Source: an uncultured beta proteobacterium (lineage in GTDB: Bacteria > Pseudomonadota > Gammaproteobacteria > Burkholderiales > SG8-39). Taken from it: 64,000 bases of DNA. The notes below the pieces were generated by a model that worked only from the letters and a program-made list of their open reading frames with translations, was not told the origin of the DNA and did not search any database. This document shows, one piece after another, positions 8,465-19,000 of this stretch. Positions within the stretch are counted from its first letter, which is position 1; every line of letters begins with the position of its first letter. The stretch is taken from assembly GCA_903928055.1 (NCBI GenBank), contig CAIYPG010000118.1:1-64000 (forward strand), in the 5' to 3' direction. The position numbers and the translations under genes are program-made.

Positions 8465-11400
8465 GTGTCTGCCCGTTTGCGCGAAATACCCTATAACTAC
8501 ACGTCCTTCTCCGATCGCGAGATCGTGATGCGCCTGCTGGGAGCCAGCCCCTGGGACACGCTCCTTGAACTGCGCAGCGAGCGCCGTACTGGCCGTTCGG
8601 CGCGCATGCTCTATGAAGTGTTGGGCGATATCTGGGTGGTGACGCGCAATCCCTATCTCCAGGACGACCTTCTGGACAATCCCGGTCGGCGCGCGGCGCT
8701 GATCGAAGCCTTGCGCCACCGCCTGCGGGAAATCGACAAGCGCCGCGACGAGTCTCGGGAAGAAGGCAGCGATGAAGCTGCACGCGACGCCAAGGTCGCT
8801 TTCCTTCTGGAACGGGCACACAAGGCAATCGCGGCATTCGAGAGCCAGTTCCAGGAGGACGCTGCCCTGCGCGCGCAAGTCCTCAAACGGCTGTCGAGAA
8901 GCACACGCCGCGACAACATCCGCTTCGATGGTCTGGCACGTGTATCCCATGTCACTGACGCCACGGACTGGCGCGTGGAGTATCCGTTTGTCGTCCTCAA
9001 CCCCGACAACGAAGATGAAGTCGCGGACATGGTGCGCGACTGCATCGAGCTCGGACTCACCATCATCCCTCGCGGGGGCGGCACCGGTTACACCGGCGGC
9101 GCGATACCGCTGACACGACACTCGGCCGTCATCAATACCGAAAAGCTCGATCATCTGTCTGAAGTCCAGACCATCGAGCTCCCCGGCGTGCCCCGACCGG
9201 TGACAACAGCGCATTGCGGCGCCGGGGTGGTCACCAAGCGCGTCAGCGAACTCGCGGAGCACGCCGGACTGGTGTTCGCCGTCGATCCGACCTCGGCGGA
9301 CGCTTCCTGCATTGGCGGGAACGTCGCCATGAACGCCGGCGGAAAGAAAGCCGTGCTGTGGGGAACAGCCCTGGACAACCTTGCCTCATGGCGCATGGTT
9401 GATCCGGAAGGCCGCTTCATTGAAGTCACGCGCCTGGACCACAACCTCGGCAAGATTCATGACGTGGCCATGACGCGCTTTTCCATCCAGCGCTTCAAGG
9501 CGGACAAGCACACACCGGACGGCGCGCCGCAGATACTGGAAATAGCAGGCGCAAAATTCCGCAAGACCGGTCTGGGAAAGGACGTCACGGACAAATTCCT
9601 GTCCGGCCTGCCCGGCATCCAGAAGGAAGGTTGCGACGGCATCATCACCTCGGCGCGCTTCGTACTGCACCGGATGCCCCGCTCAATACGCACGGTCTGC
9701 CTGGAATTCTTTGGTCAGGTGCGCGACTCCGTTCCGTCCATCGTCGAAATCACGGATTATCTGAACGCCAATCCGAATGTCGCGCTGGCCGGCCTGGAAC
9801 ACCTGGACGAACGCTATCTGAGGGCGGTGGGTTATGCCACGAAGGCGAAGCGGTCCGGGCGTCCCAAGATGGCGCTGTTCGGTGACATCGTCGGCGACGA
9901 TGACATCGAGGTTGCCCGCGCCGCATCAGAAGTGGTGCGGATTGCCAACGCGCGCGGCGGCGAAGGCTTTGTCGCCGTGTCCCCCGAGGCACGCAAGGCA
10001 TTCTGGCTGGATCGGGCCCGGACTGCCGCCATCTCCAAGCACACCAATGCCTTCAAGATCAACGAGGATGTGGTCATCCCTCTCAATGGCCTGGGCGGTT
10101 ATTCGGACGGGGTCGAACGAATCAACATCGAGCTGTCCATCAGCAACAAGCTGAAGCTGCTGGACGCGCTTGATGCGTTGTTCGCGGGCGAGCTGCTGCT
10201 GGTCCAGGGCGAGGACAAGGTTGCACCGGCCGAGTTGCTTGGCGATCGCGTCGAACGCGCTCGCGCACTGCTCGCGCAGACGCGGCAGCGCTGGCGCTAC
10301 CTGCTCGACAACATGGACACTCCGCTGGCACAGGCCGCACAGGATTCCGCCGGCGGGCCACGCCTGATCCCGGCACTCGCCGCAATCAACTTCCAGGACC
10401 AGACCGTCTTCACGCTGCTGCAGAATCACACCGTGCGCGTTTCTTGGAAGGAAGAAGTCCGTGCCGGCCTGCACGAAATCTTCGAGGGCAGCGCATTCCG
10501 CCGCATCCTGGAGGGCGCCGAGGCGACGCACAAACTGGTGCTGCGCGGCCGCGTGTTCGTTGCGCTGCACATGCACGCCGGCGACGGCAACGTGCACACC
10601 AATATTCCGGTCAACTCCGACGACTACGAAATGCTGCAGGAGGCCAATGCCGCAGTGGCGCGCATCATGGCCCTCGCCAAATCGCTTGGCGGCGTCATTT
10701 CCGGGGAACACGGCATCGGCATCACCAAACTGGAGTATCTCGAGGAAGGCGAAATCGCCGCGTTCCGCGATTACAAGGTCAGGATCGACCCCGAAGGCCG
10801 TTTCAACAAGGGCAAACTGCTGCCCGGAGGCGATCTGCGTGATGCCTATACCCCGTCCTTCAGCCTGCTCGGCGCCGAGTCACTGATTCTCGAGCAGTCG
10901 GAGATCGGCCGCATCTCCGGATCCATCAAGGACTGCCTGCGCTGCGGCAAGTGCAAACCTGTCTGTGCCACCCATGTGCCGCGCGCCAATTTGCTTTACT
11001 CGCCGCGCAACAAGATTCTTGCCACCTCGCTGTTGATTGAGGCGTTCCTTTACGAGGAACAGACGCGCCGCGGCGTATCGATCAAGCATTTTGATGAATT
11101 CAATGACGTGGCCGACCACTGCACGGTGTGTCACAAATGCCTCAGCCCCTGCCCGGTGGATATCGACTTTGGCGACGTTTCGGTGGCAATGCGAAATTTT
11201 CTGCGGGTGCAGGGCAAGAAGCAATTCAAGCCGGGCACGGCAGCAGCCATGGCCTTTTTGACTGCGACCGACCCGGGCACGATCAAGGTTGCACGCACGC
11301 TCATGGTGGACGTCGGCTATACGGCGCAGCGCCTCGCACACAAGGCGGCCAAATCGCTCGGGCTGACCCAGCCGCAAACCCAGGCACCACCGGCGTCGGT

Positions 11401-12340
11401 GGGCAAGCCGACGATACGCGCCCAGGTCATCCATTTCATCAACAAGCCCATGCCGGGCGGACTGCCGAAGCGCACCTCGCGAGGACTGCTGGATATCGAA
11501 GACCGCAATTTCATACCGGTGATCCGCGACCACAAGAAGGTGAACGACGAATCCGAGGCGGTGTTTTATTTCCCCGGCTGCGGATCAGAGCGTTTATTCG
11601 GCCAGGTGGGCCTGGCCACGCAGGCCATGCTCTATCACGTCGGGGCAATCACGGTATTGCCGCCGGGTTATCTGTGCTGCGGCTATCCTCAAAATGCGGC
11701 CGGTGAAGAGGACAAGGGCCAGGCCATCATCACCGACAATCGGGTCCTGTTCCACCGCGTCGCCAATACGCTGAACTATCTCGACATCAAGACCGTGATC
11801 GTTTCCTGCGGCACCTGCATGGACCAGCTGCAGAAATATGAGTTTGAAAAGATATTCCCGGGTTGCCGCCTGCTGGACATCCACGAATATCTGCTGGAGA
11901 AAAACCTGAAGCTCGAAGGCGTGACCGGCACGCGTTATATGTATCACGACCCCTGCCACACGCCGATGAAAACCTACCAGCCGATGAAAGTCGTCAACCA
12001 GCTCATGGGCGGCGGCGTCACGCAGAACGAACGCTGCTGTGGCGAGTCCGGTACTTTGGCCGTTGGCCGGCCCGACATATCGACGCAGGTGCGCTTCCGC
12101 AAGGAAGAGGAGATGAGAAAAGGGGCCGACAATCTGCGCGGGGACGGCTTCACGGGTGAGGTGAAAATCCTGACGTCCTGCCCCTCCTGCCTGCAGGGCC
12201 TGTCACGCTATGACAATGATTCCGGCACCAAAGCCGACTACATCGTGGTCGAGATGGCAAAACACCTCCTGGGCGAAAACTGGATGGCCGAATACGTTGC
12301 CAGCGCCAATCACGGTGGCATAGAGCGCGTGCTGCTGTAG
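8465..12340 (+). CDS. FAD-linked oxidoreductase with 4Fe-4S and two CCG domains (DUF3683 / GlcD-GlcF-like fusion)
   Basis: About 1291 residues from GTG 8465 (ggaag upstream); the frame is open from 8378, so the start is uncertain. The order is an N-terminal DUF3683 region (~1-170), a PCMH-type FAD domain with [15 protein letters not shown], an FAD-oxidase C-terminal domain with [17 protein letters not shown], and two ferredoxin clusters ([11 protein letters not shown] and [14 protein letters not shown]). Two CCG domains follow: FPGCGSER...CCGYP and DPCHTP...CCGESG. The architecture fuses glycolate- or D-lactate-dehydrogenase-like flavin and iron-sulfur/heterodisulfide-reductase-like subunits, predicting oxidation of a 2-hydroxyacid with electrons passed to the quinone pool. 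The substrate is not determinable. Confidence 0.9.
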   Translation: MSARLREIPYNYTSFSDREIVMRLLGASPWDTLLELRSERRTGRSARMLYEVLGDIWVVTRNPYLQDDLLDNPGRRAALIEALRHRLREIDKRRDESREEGSDEAARDAKVAFLLERAHKAIAAFESQFQEDAALRAQVLKRLSRSTRRDNIRFDGLARVSHVTDATDWRVEYPFVVLNPDNEDEVADMVRDCIELGLTIIPRGGGTGYTGGAIPLTRHSAVINTEKLDHLSEVQTIELPGVPRPVTTAHCGAGVVTKRVSELAEHAGLVFAVDPTSADASCIGGNVAMNAGGKKAVLWGTALDNLASWRMVDPEGRFIEVTRLDHNLGKIHDVAMTRFSIQRFKADKHTPDGAPQILEIAGAKFRKTGLGKDVTDKFLSGLPGIQKEGCDGIITSARFVLHRMPRSIRTVCLEFFGQVRDSVPSIVEITDYLNANPNVALAGLEHLDERYLRAVGYATKAKRSGRPKMALFGDIVGDDDIEVARAASEVVRIANARGGEGFVAVSPEARKAFWLDRARTAAISKHTNAFKINEDVVIPLNGLGGYSDGVERINIELSISNKLKLLDALDALFAGELLLVQGEDKVAPAELLGDRVERARALLAQTRQRWRYLLDNMDTPLAQAAQDSAGGPRLIPALAAINFQDQTVFTLLQNHTVRVSWKEEVRAGLHEIFEGSAFRRILEGAEATHKLVLRGRVFVALHMHAGDGNVHTNIPVNSDDYEMLQEANAAVARIMALAKSLGGVISGEHGIGITKLEYLEEGEIAAFRDYKVRIDPEGRFNKGKLLPGGDLRDAYTPSFSLLGAESLILEQSEIGRISGSIKDCLRCGKCKPVCATHVPRANLLYSPRNKILATSLLIEAFLYEEQTRRGVSIKHFDEFNDVADHCTVCHKCLSPCPVDIDFGDVSVAMRNFLRVQGKKQFKPGTAAAMAFLTATDPGTIKVARTLMVDVGYTAQRLAHKAAKSLGLTQPQTQAPPASVGKPTIRAQVIHFINKPMPGGLPKRTSRGLLDIEDRNFIPVIRDHKKVNDESEAVFYFPGCGSERLFGQVGLATQAMLYHVGAITVLPPGYLCCGYPQNAAGEEDKGQAIITDNRVLFHRVANTLNYLDIKTVIVSCGTCMDQLQKYEFEKIFPGCRLLDIHEYLLEKNLKLEGVTGTRYMYHDPCHTPMKTYQPMKVVNQLMGGGVTQNERCCGESGTLAVGRPDISTQVRFRKEEEMRKGADNLRGDGFTGEVKILTSCPSCLQGLSRYDNDSGTKADYIVVEMAKHLLGENWMAEYVASANHGGIERVLL

Positions 12341-12464
12341 CAGCGACGGCTGCCGCCGACATGTGCCAGGCGGCGGTCTGCTATGCTTTTGGCGAAATAA
12401 CGTCGCCTCGGGGCGACACTCCGGGGCGCCGGGCGGGCGCCGGAAGTTCGGGTCAGGTGTCACC

Positions 12465-12908
12465 GTGACAAAATTAACGGTCAGGAACTGCGAGTTGTGC
12501 AACGCTTCGGGGGAAGACGTTGTGTGGCAGGATGATTTTTGTCGCATTGTTCGCGTGGCGGATGCCGACTACCCCGGTTTTTGCCGCGTCATCCTTAACC
12601 GGCATGTCAGCGAAATGACCGAACTTGATCCATCACATCGCGACCGCCTGATGAAGGCGGTATTTGCCACGGAATCCGCCCTGCGTGAACTGATGAGCCC
12701 CGACAAGATCAACCTCGCAAGTTTCGGCAATGTCGTGCCACATGTGCACTGGCATGTGGTGCCACGCTTTGGCGATGACCGCCACTTCCCCAATCCGGTC
12801 TGGGGCGAGTCCAGGCGCCAGGGCGCCTCACGCCAACCGCCGGCCCTGCAGGATTTGTCGACACATCTCGTAGGCTCGCTCGGACCTGCAGCGGCAAATC
12901 AAACGTGA
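12465..12908 (+). CDS. HIT-family nucleotide hydrolase/transferase
   Basis: 147 residues from GTG 12465. The open frame upstream is low-complexity and has no start with a Shine-Dalgarno site. The defining histidine triad is VPHVHWHVVPRF. An N-terminal CELC pair may bind zinc, as in some HIT proteins. HIT enzymes hydrolyse or transfer nucleoside phosphates; the exact substrate is unknown. The stop codon overlaps the GTG start of the next gene (GTGA at 12905), so it is translationally coupled to the first of two tandem paralogues. Confidence 0.87.
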   Translation: MTKLTVRNCELCNASGEDVVWQDDFCRIVRVADADYPGFCRVILNRHVSEMTELDPSHRDRLMKAVFATESALRELMSPDKINLASFGNVVPHVHWHVVPRFGDDRHFPNPVWGESRRQGASRQPPALQDLSTHLVGSLGPAAANQT

Positions 12909-14530
12909 ACTTCGACCTGCCCATCATCTCGACCGACGCCAATCCCGAATTCCGGAGTGCGGCAGCGTGCGCGGAATGGCTGCAGACGCTGCCGCTGATC
13001 AACGTCGGTCCATCCCATGGGCGCCTGCTGGGCGAGCTTGAAGAACTCAATTGTTGTGAACTGGCCGTATCGGAGCGTCTGAAGATTCTCGAGCTTTTGC
13101 GCGAGCCGGTGCTGTTCGTGCAGGCGGAGCAGGCCAAAAAATTTTCCAACCGCGCGGTCCCCCTGGCAAAACCGGAACGCGAAATCCTCATGAACGTGGT
13201 CGCCCTGTGGAGGGCCTTCAGCTACGGCTACCAGCACTGCCTGCAATCGCTTGCGACCCTGCCAACCGGGCTGGTTGCAGCTTCGGGGCAGCTCGCTCTG
13301 GCCTGCCAGCGCGCCCTGTGGTGCACCTCGCAACAGATCGCCGAGCATTTCCGCTGCTATCAGGACGTCACTGCCGACGACTGGAAACTCCTCCATCGTC
13401 TGTATGCCTTTGCCGAAGAACACAAGCTCGCCGACCAGCAGGTGGAACACCCGGTACACAGGGATCAGTGGAAGACCACCTGCATGGAAACCTACGTGCA
13501 GCCCTTGTTGCTGCAGGCGGCCAACCCCAGCGAGCAGACCTCCCGGCAACTCGGGCTGGCGGCACGCTGGCTGGACCGATGGGGAAACAATGCGAGGATC
13601 AGACGTACCGTGCCCATGCCGGAAAAGGGCCCGGCACACCCCCTGGCCGTGGACCTTGCCGGAGGCAGCGGCCCGCGGCGTGTCGATGCTGCGGAGAGCA
13701 CCGCGGATTCGAGGCGTTATCTGGATGTGGATGAATTATCCAAAAGCATACGATCACGACTTTCGCTCCTCAAGAAGGGCGATGCTCCGGCCAATCTCAA
13801 CCTGGGCGATGACGTGCCTGCGCAGCTTGCCGAGCATCTTCTCACCGCGCTGCACCGCCAATGGTGCGAAGACAAGCCCGAGCGCTTCCCCGCGAGAAAA
13901 AGCGCTTCCGGTACGGCGGAACTGGCCACCGGCATGAGGGCAATGCACTTCTACGTCACCGGCCTGCCATTCCGCCAGCCGGGTGAAGCCAGGGAACTGA
14001 CCAAGGCGCAGCGCGAAGAGATCGCCACCTTCGGGCGTATCAGCACGCATGCCGATGATGCATATGCGGTCCAGAACGGCCTCGTGCTGGAGCAATGGCA
14101 TATCCGTGATGAAAGCCTGGCGGGCCTGCGACTGGAGTGCAAATCCGGACCCGGTCGATTCGTGCACACCCAGCTGGTGGCGGTGCGGCCGGCCGATGCG
14201 CGGCATTTCCTGCTCGGCATGGTCCGCTGGCTGGTCGTCGACGAGAACTACGGCCTGAAGATCGGCCTGCGCACCCTGCCCGGCATTCCGCAGGGCATCG
14301 CGATACGTGCAACCGGCCTCAATGCCATGGCCGACAAATATGTTCCCGCGCTGATGGTCTCGGCGGTGCCCGCACTGCGTTCACCGGAATCGCTGGTGCT
14401 GCCGGTCGGATGGTTCAGGCCAAAACGCGTCATCGAGGTCTATACCGACAAACCACGCCAGATGCAGCTCAACACCGTCATCGACCGCGGCGCCGATTTC
14501 GAACGCATTGCCTACACAGTGGTGGCCTAG
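12905..14530 (+). CDS. Conserved hypothetical with PilZ-like C-terminal region (paralogue 1)
   Basis: 541 residues, GTG start overlapping the HIT stop. There is no signal peptide or membrane segment. An alpha-helical N-terminal ~230 residues contains the shared stretches KFSNRAVPL, LHRLYAFAE and ETYVQPLL. A middle region has LRSLL-type helices and LKKGDAPANLNLG. The C-terminal ~150 residues read RDESLAGLRLECKSGPGR, then HTQLVAVRP, MVRWL and LPVGWF. The D-x-S-x-x-G signature and following beta pattern resemble a PilZ barrel, but I see no RxxxR c-di-GMP motif just upstream. It is clearly homologous along its whole length to the next gene. Function unknown; a degenerate c-di-GMP or protein-interaction module is an inference. 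Confidence 0.7.
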   Translation: MNFDLPIISTDANPEFRSAAACAEWLQTLPLINVGPSHGRLLGELEELNCCELAVSERLKILELLREPVLFVQAEQAKKFSNRAVPLAKPEREILMNVVALWRAFSYGYQHCLQSLATLPTGLVAASGQLALACQRALWCTSQQIAEHFRCYQDVTADDWKLLHRLYAFAEEHKLADQQVEHPVHRDQWKTTCMETYVQPLLLQAANPSEQTSRQLGLAARWLDRWGNNARIRRTVPMPEKGPAHPLAVDLAGGSGPRRVDAAESTADSRRYLDVDELSKSIRSRLSLLKKGDAPANLNLGDDVPAQLAEHLLTALHRQWCEDKPERFPARKSASGTAELATGMRAMHFYVTGLPFRQPGEARELTKAQREEIATFGRISTHADDAYAVQNGLVLEQWHIRDESLAGLRLECKSGPGRFVHTQLVAVRPADARHFLLGMVRWLVVDENYGLKIGLRTLPGIPQGIAIRATGLNAMADKYVPALMVSAVPALRSPESLVLPVGWFRPKRVIEVYTDKPRQMQLNTVIDRGADFERIAYTVVA

Positions 14531-14600
14531 CGCAGCCTTTTTCCGATCAGCTTGATTTTTCAACGCGCCTGGGAGGGTGCGCTGTACAGAGGAGAGCATC

Positions 14601-16202
14601 ATGACTCACAGCGATTTCCTTCCCGCCACAAATCCGCCCTATCCGGACGTAAAAAGCTGCGATACCTGGCTGGCCAAGGCCGCCCTGGGGGACAGTCGCA
14701 GCGCCAGCACTGCGTTCCTTGCGCTGCTTGATGAAATCGAGGATGCGCCGCCACCCCATGGGGCCTACCTGCAAATATTGGAGCGCCTGCGGCCGCCCCT
14801 GCTCGCCGTCCTGACGGAATACACGCGCAAGTTTTCCGGCAAACCTCTGCCACTCAGCCTCCCTGAGACTGCCGCGCTGGAGCAGGTATGCGCGCTGTGG
14901 CTCGCGCTGCTGCGCTCCTATCGTCGACTGTTGCGCGCGCTACCGGTTTGCCCCCCGGGGGATGCAACCACAAGCCTGCTGGCGATGCGCGCCCTGCAAT
15001 GCGCAGGGGAAATGATTGCAACACAACTGCTGGCACGCCACCCCGTCGGCGATGATCTCTGGAAGCGCCTGCACGGCCTGTATGCCCACGCCGAGGCTCG
15101 CGGTTGCGCCGACACCCCGGTCGGTGACCCCATCCTGCGTGAAACCTGCACCGCCGCTTATGTACAGCCGCTGCTGTATGCGCTCGCGCAACCCTATGGA
15201 TTGATCCAGCGGGATGCACAATGGACGCGCAGCTGGATCGGCCGCTTTGCCTGGAAAGTCCGGCTGACCCGGTCACCCGAAAAAACTTACGCCTATGCCA
15301 TCGATCTCGCCGGCAACACTGGTGCCGCCTGGTGCGAAGTCACCACACCGGCAGCGAACCCGCCTCTCTCTGAGGGTCCCATACGCTTCCTCGATTCCGC
15401 CGCACTGGGACGATCGCTGCGCAGGCGCTTGCGCCGTCTGAACGAAGGCGAGGAGCCTGCCAACCTGGGGCTGGGTCGCGGATGTACTCAGCCAGGCGCC
15501 GGCGAACTGCTGCGCGCCCTGGTCCGTGACTGGTGCGAAGCACCCGCAGTGCCCCAGTTTCCGCGACGTCCTGCGCAGGGCGCTTCGGCAAAACTGGAAG
15601 TGGCGGTCGGCTTCGCGCCGGCACATGTCGTCATCGCCGGCAAACCCTTCGTCAGCGGCGCCCGGGCCTGGGACTATTCAAGACGCGACGTCGATTACAT
15701 CCACACCTTCCAGCGCGCCCCTGAAGGCCATCGTTCGTCCGAGCCGGATGCGGATTCGATCGAACACTGGGAGGCAGTCGACGAAAGCGCCCATGGATTC
15801 CGCCTGCGCCGGCGCGATCCCGGCGTCCGGATCTCGCACCGCCAGTTGCTGGCCCTGCGCCCTGGAGGCGCGCGAAAATTCATTCTGGCGGAGGTGCGCT
15901 GGCTGCTGCAGGAGGGTGACATTGCAATCACCCTGGGAACGCGTGCCCTGCCCGGGCTTGCGCGCGCCTGTGCGGTAAGACCGACCAGCCAGGACCCTGC
16001 GACACAGGCACCGTATTCCCAGGCATTTGTGCTGCCGGTCGCCATGGGCCTGCCACCCTCGCTGGTCGTTCCCGCAGGCTGGTACCAGCAGGACCGCGTG
16101 CTCGATCTGCGCCTGGATGAAGGCGTCGTGCGCATCCGGCTGTTCGGCCTGCTCGGCCGCGGCTATGACTATGACCGGGTAAATTTCACGGCCATTACGT
16201 GA
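14601..16202 (+). CDS. Conserved hypothetical with PilZ-like C-terminal region (paralogue 2)
   Basis: 533 residues from ATG 14601, behind agaggaga (14588-14595). It is a tandem paralogue of the preceding gene: matching landmarks are RKFSGKPLPLSL, LHGLYAHAEARG, TAAYVQPLLYAL, RLNEGEEPANLGLG, VDESAHGFRLRRRDPGVR, QLLALRPGGARKF, EVRWLLQ and VVPAGWYQ. Overall identity looks moderate, so the duplication is old. The D-x-S-x-x-G element is retained; the nearest upstream Arg pair does not match the strict RxxxR spacing. It follows paralogue 1 by 70 bp on the same strand and is convergent with phoR. Cytoplasmic, function unknown. Confidence 0.7.
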   Translation: MTHSDFLPATNPPYPDVKSCDTWLAKAALGDSRSASTAFLALLDEIEDAPPPHGAYLQILERLRPPLLAVLTEYTRKFSGKPLPLSLPETAALEQVCALWLALLRSYRRLLRALPVCPPGDATTSLLAMRALQCAGEMIATQLLARHPVGDDLWKRLHGLYAHAEARGCADTPVGDPILRETCTAAYVQPLLYALAQPYGLIQRDAQWTRSWIGRFAWKVRLTRSPEKTYAYAIDLAGNTGAAWCEVTTPAANPPLSEGPIRFLDSAALGRSLRRRLRRLNEGEEPANLGLGRGCTQPGAGELLRALVRDWCEAPAVPQFPRRPAQGASAKLEVAVGFAPAHVVIAGKPFVSGARAWDYSRRDVDYIHTFQRAPEGHRSSEPDADSIEHWEAVDESAHGFRLRRRDPGVRISHRQLLALRPGGARKFILAEVRWLLQEGDIAITLGTRALPGLARACAVRPTSQDPATQAPYSQAFVLPVAMGLPPSLVVPAGWYQQDRVLDLRLDEGVVRIRLFGLLGRGYDYDRVNFTAIT

Positions 16203-16237
16203 GACATGAGCCGGGGTCTGGGGCACCAGCCCGGCTT

Positions 16238-17614
16238 TCAGAGACGGGACATCTCCGGCCCGCGCATTGCCGACGTCTGGGGTAACGGACCGGGCCCACC
16301 CATGGTCGAGCGGATCCGCCGCGCCGGAAACACCGCCATGAAGCGACTGCCGCGTCCGGGTTCACTGTGAATCTCGAGGACCGCTTCATGCCGCGTCAGT
16401 ACATGCTTGACGATGGCCAGTCCCAGGCCGGTGCCGCCGGTATCGCGTGAGCGGCTCTGGTCAACACGGTAGAAGCGTTCGGTCAGGCGTGGAATGTGCC
16501 GCGCATCGATGCCGATGCCGCTGTCGATCACGGCAAACTCACCCTCACCGGAGTCGCGCCGACGCCACGACAATCTGACTTCGCCATGCTCCGGCGTGTA
16601 GCGGATGGCGTTGGAAACCAGATTGCCGAAAGCAGAGCGCAGGTCCTTCTCGTCCCCGGCGATGACGGCGTGCCCGGCAATATCCAGTTCAATCCGGTGG
16701 CGGCCCGCGGACAGCACTTCGCCGTCCGCGCGCAACGCTTCCAGCAACGCGCTGACATCAATGTCGGCCTCACCCGCCAGGCCCGGACTTGACTCAAGTG
16801 CCGATAGCGTCAGCAGATCCTCAATCAGGTGCAGCATGCGGCTGGTCTGGGATTGCATCAGGCCGAGTACGCTGCCGATGCGCTCTTCGGAAAACCTCAC
16901 CTTGCCATCGGCAAGGGTTTCGACAAAGCCGTTGACCACTGTCAGCGGCGTTTTCAGTTCGTGGGACACGTTGGCGACAAAGTCGCGACGCATGGCTTCG
17001 AGACGTTCAACCTGGGTCACGTCCCGCGACAGCAGCAGCTTCTGGTCGTGGCCGTAGGGAATCACCCGCAGACTGAGCACCAGTTCCTCCATGCGCGCCA
17101 GGCGCAATACCAGCGGCTCGGAAAACTCCCCCCGATCAAGGTAGGCGGAAAAATCCGGCGCACGCACCAGATTCACGATCTGCTGCCCGGCATCCCGGCC
17201 GCCGTTGATGCCGAACAGGCGTTCAGCGGTCGGATTGCACCATTCGATATGGTTGCCCGCATCAAGGATGATCACGCCATCGGGCATGGCCGTGCCGGCA
17301 GAACGAAAGCGCGTCACGGCGGCAGTGAGCTGTTCACGCTCGCTGTTGCTGGATCGCATGAACCGGTACAACGCGGAGAAAATCTCCTCCCAGACTCCAC
17401 TTCCGCGCGGAACCGGCTGGCGCGGATCACGCAGCCAGCGCGCCAGTGCGGAAAGGTTGGCGAGTTGATGCAGGAGCAGCAGGAACAGGCCGGCGCAGGC
17501 GGCACCCAGCCCCCACACCGGGGATGCCAGCAGCCCGAGCCCCAGCGCGACCACCACAACGACGCTGAAAATGGCTGCGATGCGAATCCAGATAGGGCGC
17601 TTGTCGCTATCCAA
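16238..17614 (-). CDS. phoR: Phosphate-regulon sensor histidine kinase PhoR
   Basis: 458 residues. Two N-terminal membrane helices (~10-30, 32-50) have almost no periplasmic loop, as in PhoR. A DUF3329-like linker follows, then a PAS domain (~110-200). The HisKA H-box is VANVSHELKTPLTVVNGFVE (the His is the phosphorylation site). The HATPase has the N-box FGNLVSNAIRYTP, the G1 box VIDSGIGI and the G2 box GGTGLGLAIVKHVL. It senses phosphate status via the Pst/PhoU complex and phosphorylates PhoB. No pst or phoU genes are within this window. It lies 119 bp downstream of phoB on the same strand. Confidence 0.93.
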   Translation of the reverse strand: MDSDKRPIWIRIAAIFSVVVVVALGLGLLASPVWGLGAACAGLFLLLLHQLANLSALARWLRDPRQPVPRGSGVWEEIFSALYRFMRSSNSEREQLTAAVTRFRSAGTAMPDGVIILDAGNHIEWCNPTAERLFGINGGRDAGQQIVNLVRAPDFSAYLDRGEFSEPLVLRLARMEELVLSLRVIPYGHDQKLLLSRDVTQVERLEAMRRDFVANVSHELKTPLTVVNGFVETLADGKVRFSEERIGSVLGLMQSQTSRMLHLIEDLLTLSALESSPGLAGEADIDVSALLEALRADGEVLSAGRHRIELDIAGHAVIAGDEKDLRSAFGNLVSNAIRYTPEHGEVRLSWRRRDSGEGEFAVIDSGIGIDARHIPRLTERFYRVDQSRSRDTGGTGLGLAIVKHVLTRHEAVLEIHSEPGRGSRFMAVFPARRIRSTMGGPGPLPQTSAMRGPEMSRL

Positions 17615-17733
17615 GGGGAAACCCGGGGGAAAGGAAAGTCTGCGGCATCATCAGGCAGACATTATGTCGTACCCGCCGAAAATGACGCGGTGCACGGAAT
17701 CGCCTGAAAGGAAACAACCGCGATGCAGGGCCT

Positions 17734-18423
17734 TCAGTTCGTCGCGGCAAGGCGATAGCCGCTGCCACGCACGGTCTGGATGAGGCGGTCGTGGCCCGAG
17801 GGCTCCAGGGATTTGCGCAGCCGCCGGATATGCACATCCACCGTCCGCTCCTCGACAAACACATGGTCGCCCCAGACCTGATCCAGCAACTGCGTGCGTG
17901 AATGCACCCGCTCCGGATGGGTCATCATGAAATGCAGCAGGCGGAATTCCGTGGGGCCAAGGTCAAGTTGCGCGCTGTCAGCGCTGACGCGATGTGTGCC
18001 CGGATCGAGGCGCAGGCCGCCAACTTCCACCGGCTCCTCGGTCAGTTGCGGCGAACGGCGCCGCAGCACCGCCTTGATGCGCGCCACCATTTCGCGCGGT
18101 GAAAACGGCTTGGTGATGTAATCATCCGCGCCCGACTCCAGGCCGGCGATCTTGTCGGCCTCGGTGCCGCGCGCAGTCAGCATGATGATGGGAATGTCGC
18201 GGGTGCGTTCGTCTTCGCGCAGGCGGCGGGCAAACGCCAGGCCCGACTGCCCGGGCAGCATCCAGTCGAGCAACACCACGTCTGGCAACACTTCGCGCAC
18301 CATCTGCGTCGCCTGCTCGGCATCATGGGCCCGCAGGACGCTGTGGCCGGCGTATTCCAGGTTGATGGCAATCAGTTCCTGGATGGCTGGTTCGTCTTCA
18401 ACAACGAGAATGTTCGCGGGCAT
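17734..18423 (-). CDS. phoB: Phosphate-regulon response regulator PhoB
   Basis: 229 residues from the ATG at 18423 ([14 protein letters not shown]); an in-frame upstream ATG would add nine residues unlike the family. The REC domain has acidic EDE, phospho-acceptor [13 protein letters not shown] and the conserved LTARG Thr and ITKPF Lys. The OmpR/PhoB winged-helix domain contains [16 protein letters not shown] and the recognition-helix region [14 protein letters not shown]. It activates Pho genes under phosphate limitation. A candidate Pho box lies 72 bp upstream, suggesting autoregulation together with phoR. Confidence 0.94.
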   Translation of the reverse strand: MPANILVVEDEPAIQELIAINLEYAGHSVLRAHDAEQATQMVREVLPDVVLLDWMLPGQSGLAFARRLREDERTRDIPIIMLTARGTEADKIAGLESGADDYITKPFSPREMVARIKAVLRRRSPQLTEEPVEVGGLRLDPGTHRVSADSAQLDLGPTEFRLLHFMMTHPERVHSRTQLLDQVWGDHVFVEERTVDVHIRRLRKSLEPSGHDRLIQTVRGSGYRLAATN

Positions 18424-18495
18424 ATCGGTTCCAGATCCCATTGAACCCATCGGGTGAACGATGCGATGGGAATTTTACTATTTTAAGACCCCGAC

Positions 18496-18513
18496 ATGAC
18501 GGTTTTGTTACAA
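18496..18513 (-). promoter_or_regulatory. Candidate Pho box upstream of phoB
   Basis: On the minus strand the sequence reads TTGTAAC-AAAA-CCGTCAT. It has two 7-bp half-sites resembling CTGTCAT, separated by a 4-bp A-tract: the layout of a PhoB binding site. It lies 72 bp upstream of the phoB start and could also lie in the leader region of the divergent DUF971-ubiE run. Matches to the consensus are imperfect, especially in the first half-site. Confidence 0.45.
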
Positions 18514-18582
18514 CCTGCGCCCTGCTACCATTCCTGTCCCATTGAGGAACGCATCTGAGGAACGCATCTTGAAAATATCGCC

Positions 18583-18972
18583 ATGTCCGGCCTGACGCCC
18601 GAAACCCCGACCCCGACCGAAATCAAGCTGCACCAGAAATCGCGGCGGCTGGAGATCGCCTTTGCCGACGGCCGCAGCTTCGACCTGAGTTTCGAACTGC
18701 TGCGGGTGTACTCGCCTTCGGCCGAAGTGCGGGGCCACGGCCCCGGACAGGAAGTACTGCAGGTCGGTAAAAAAGACGTCGACATCCTCGACGTGGAGCC
18801 GGTCGGCACCTACGGCATCCAGCCGCGCTTCTCCGACGGTCACGACACCGGCATCTATTCCTGGGAATACCTGTACGATCTCGGGCATCGGCAGGAACGC
18901 CTGTGGCTGCAATACCTGGACCGGCTGAAAGCCGCGGGCGCCAGCCGCGAATCTGCAAAAAGCCCTTCCTGA
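18583..18972 (+). CDS. DUF971 (gamma-butyrobetaine hydroxylase N-terminal-like) protein
   Basis: 129 residues. The DUF971 domain is recognised by [19 protein letters not shown], then [19 protein letters not shown] and the C-terminal [25 protein letters not shown]. Family members occur as single domains near ubiE in betaproteobacteria and as the N-terminal part of gamma-butyrobetaine hydroxylase. Roles in iron-sulfur or metal handling have been proposed for relatives, but none is visible here. It lies 28 bp upstream of ubiE, apparently in the same operon. Confidence 0.88.
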   Translation: MSGLTPETPTPTEIKLHQKSRRLEIAFADGRSFDLSFELLRVYSPSAEVRGHGPGQEVLQVGKKDVDILDVEPVGTYGIQPRFSDGHDTGIYSWEYLYDLGHRQERLWLQYLDRLKAAGASRESAKSPS

Positions 18973-19000
18973 AAACCCGTTTCACTCCAGATCATTCGCC

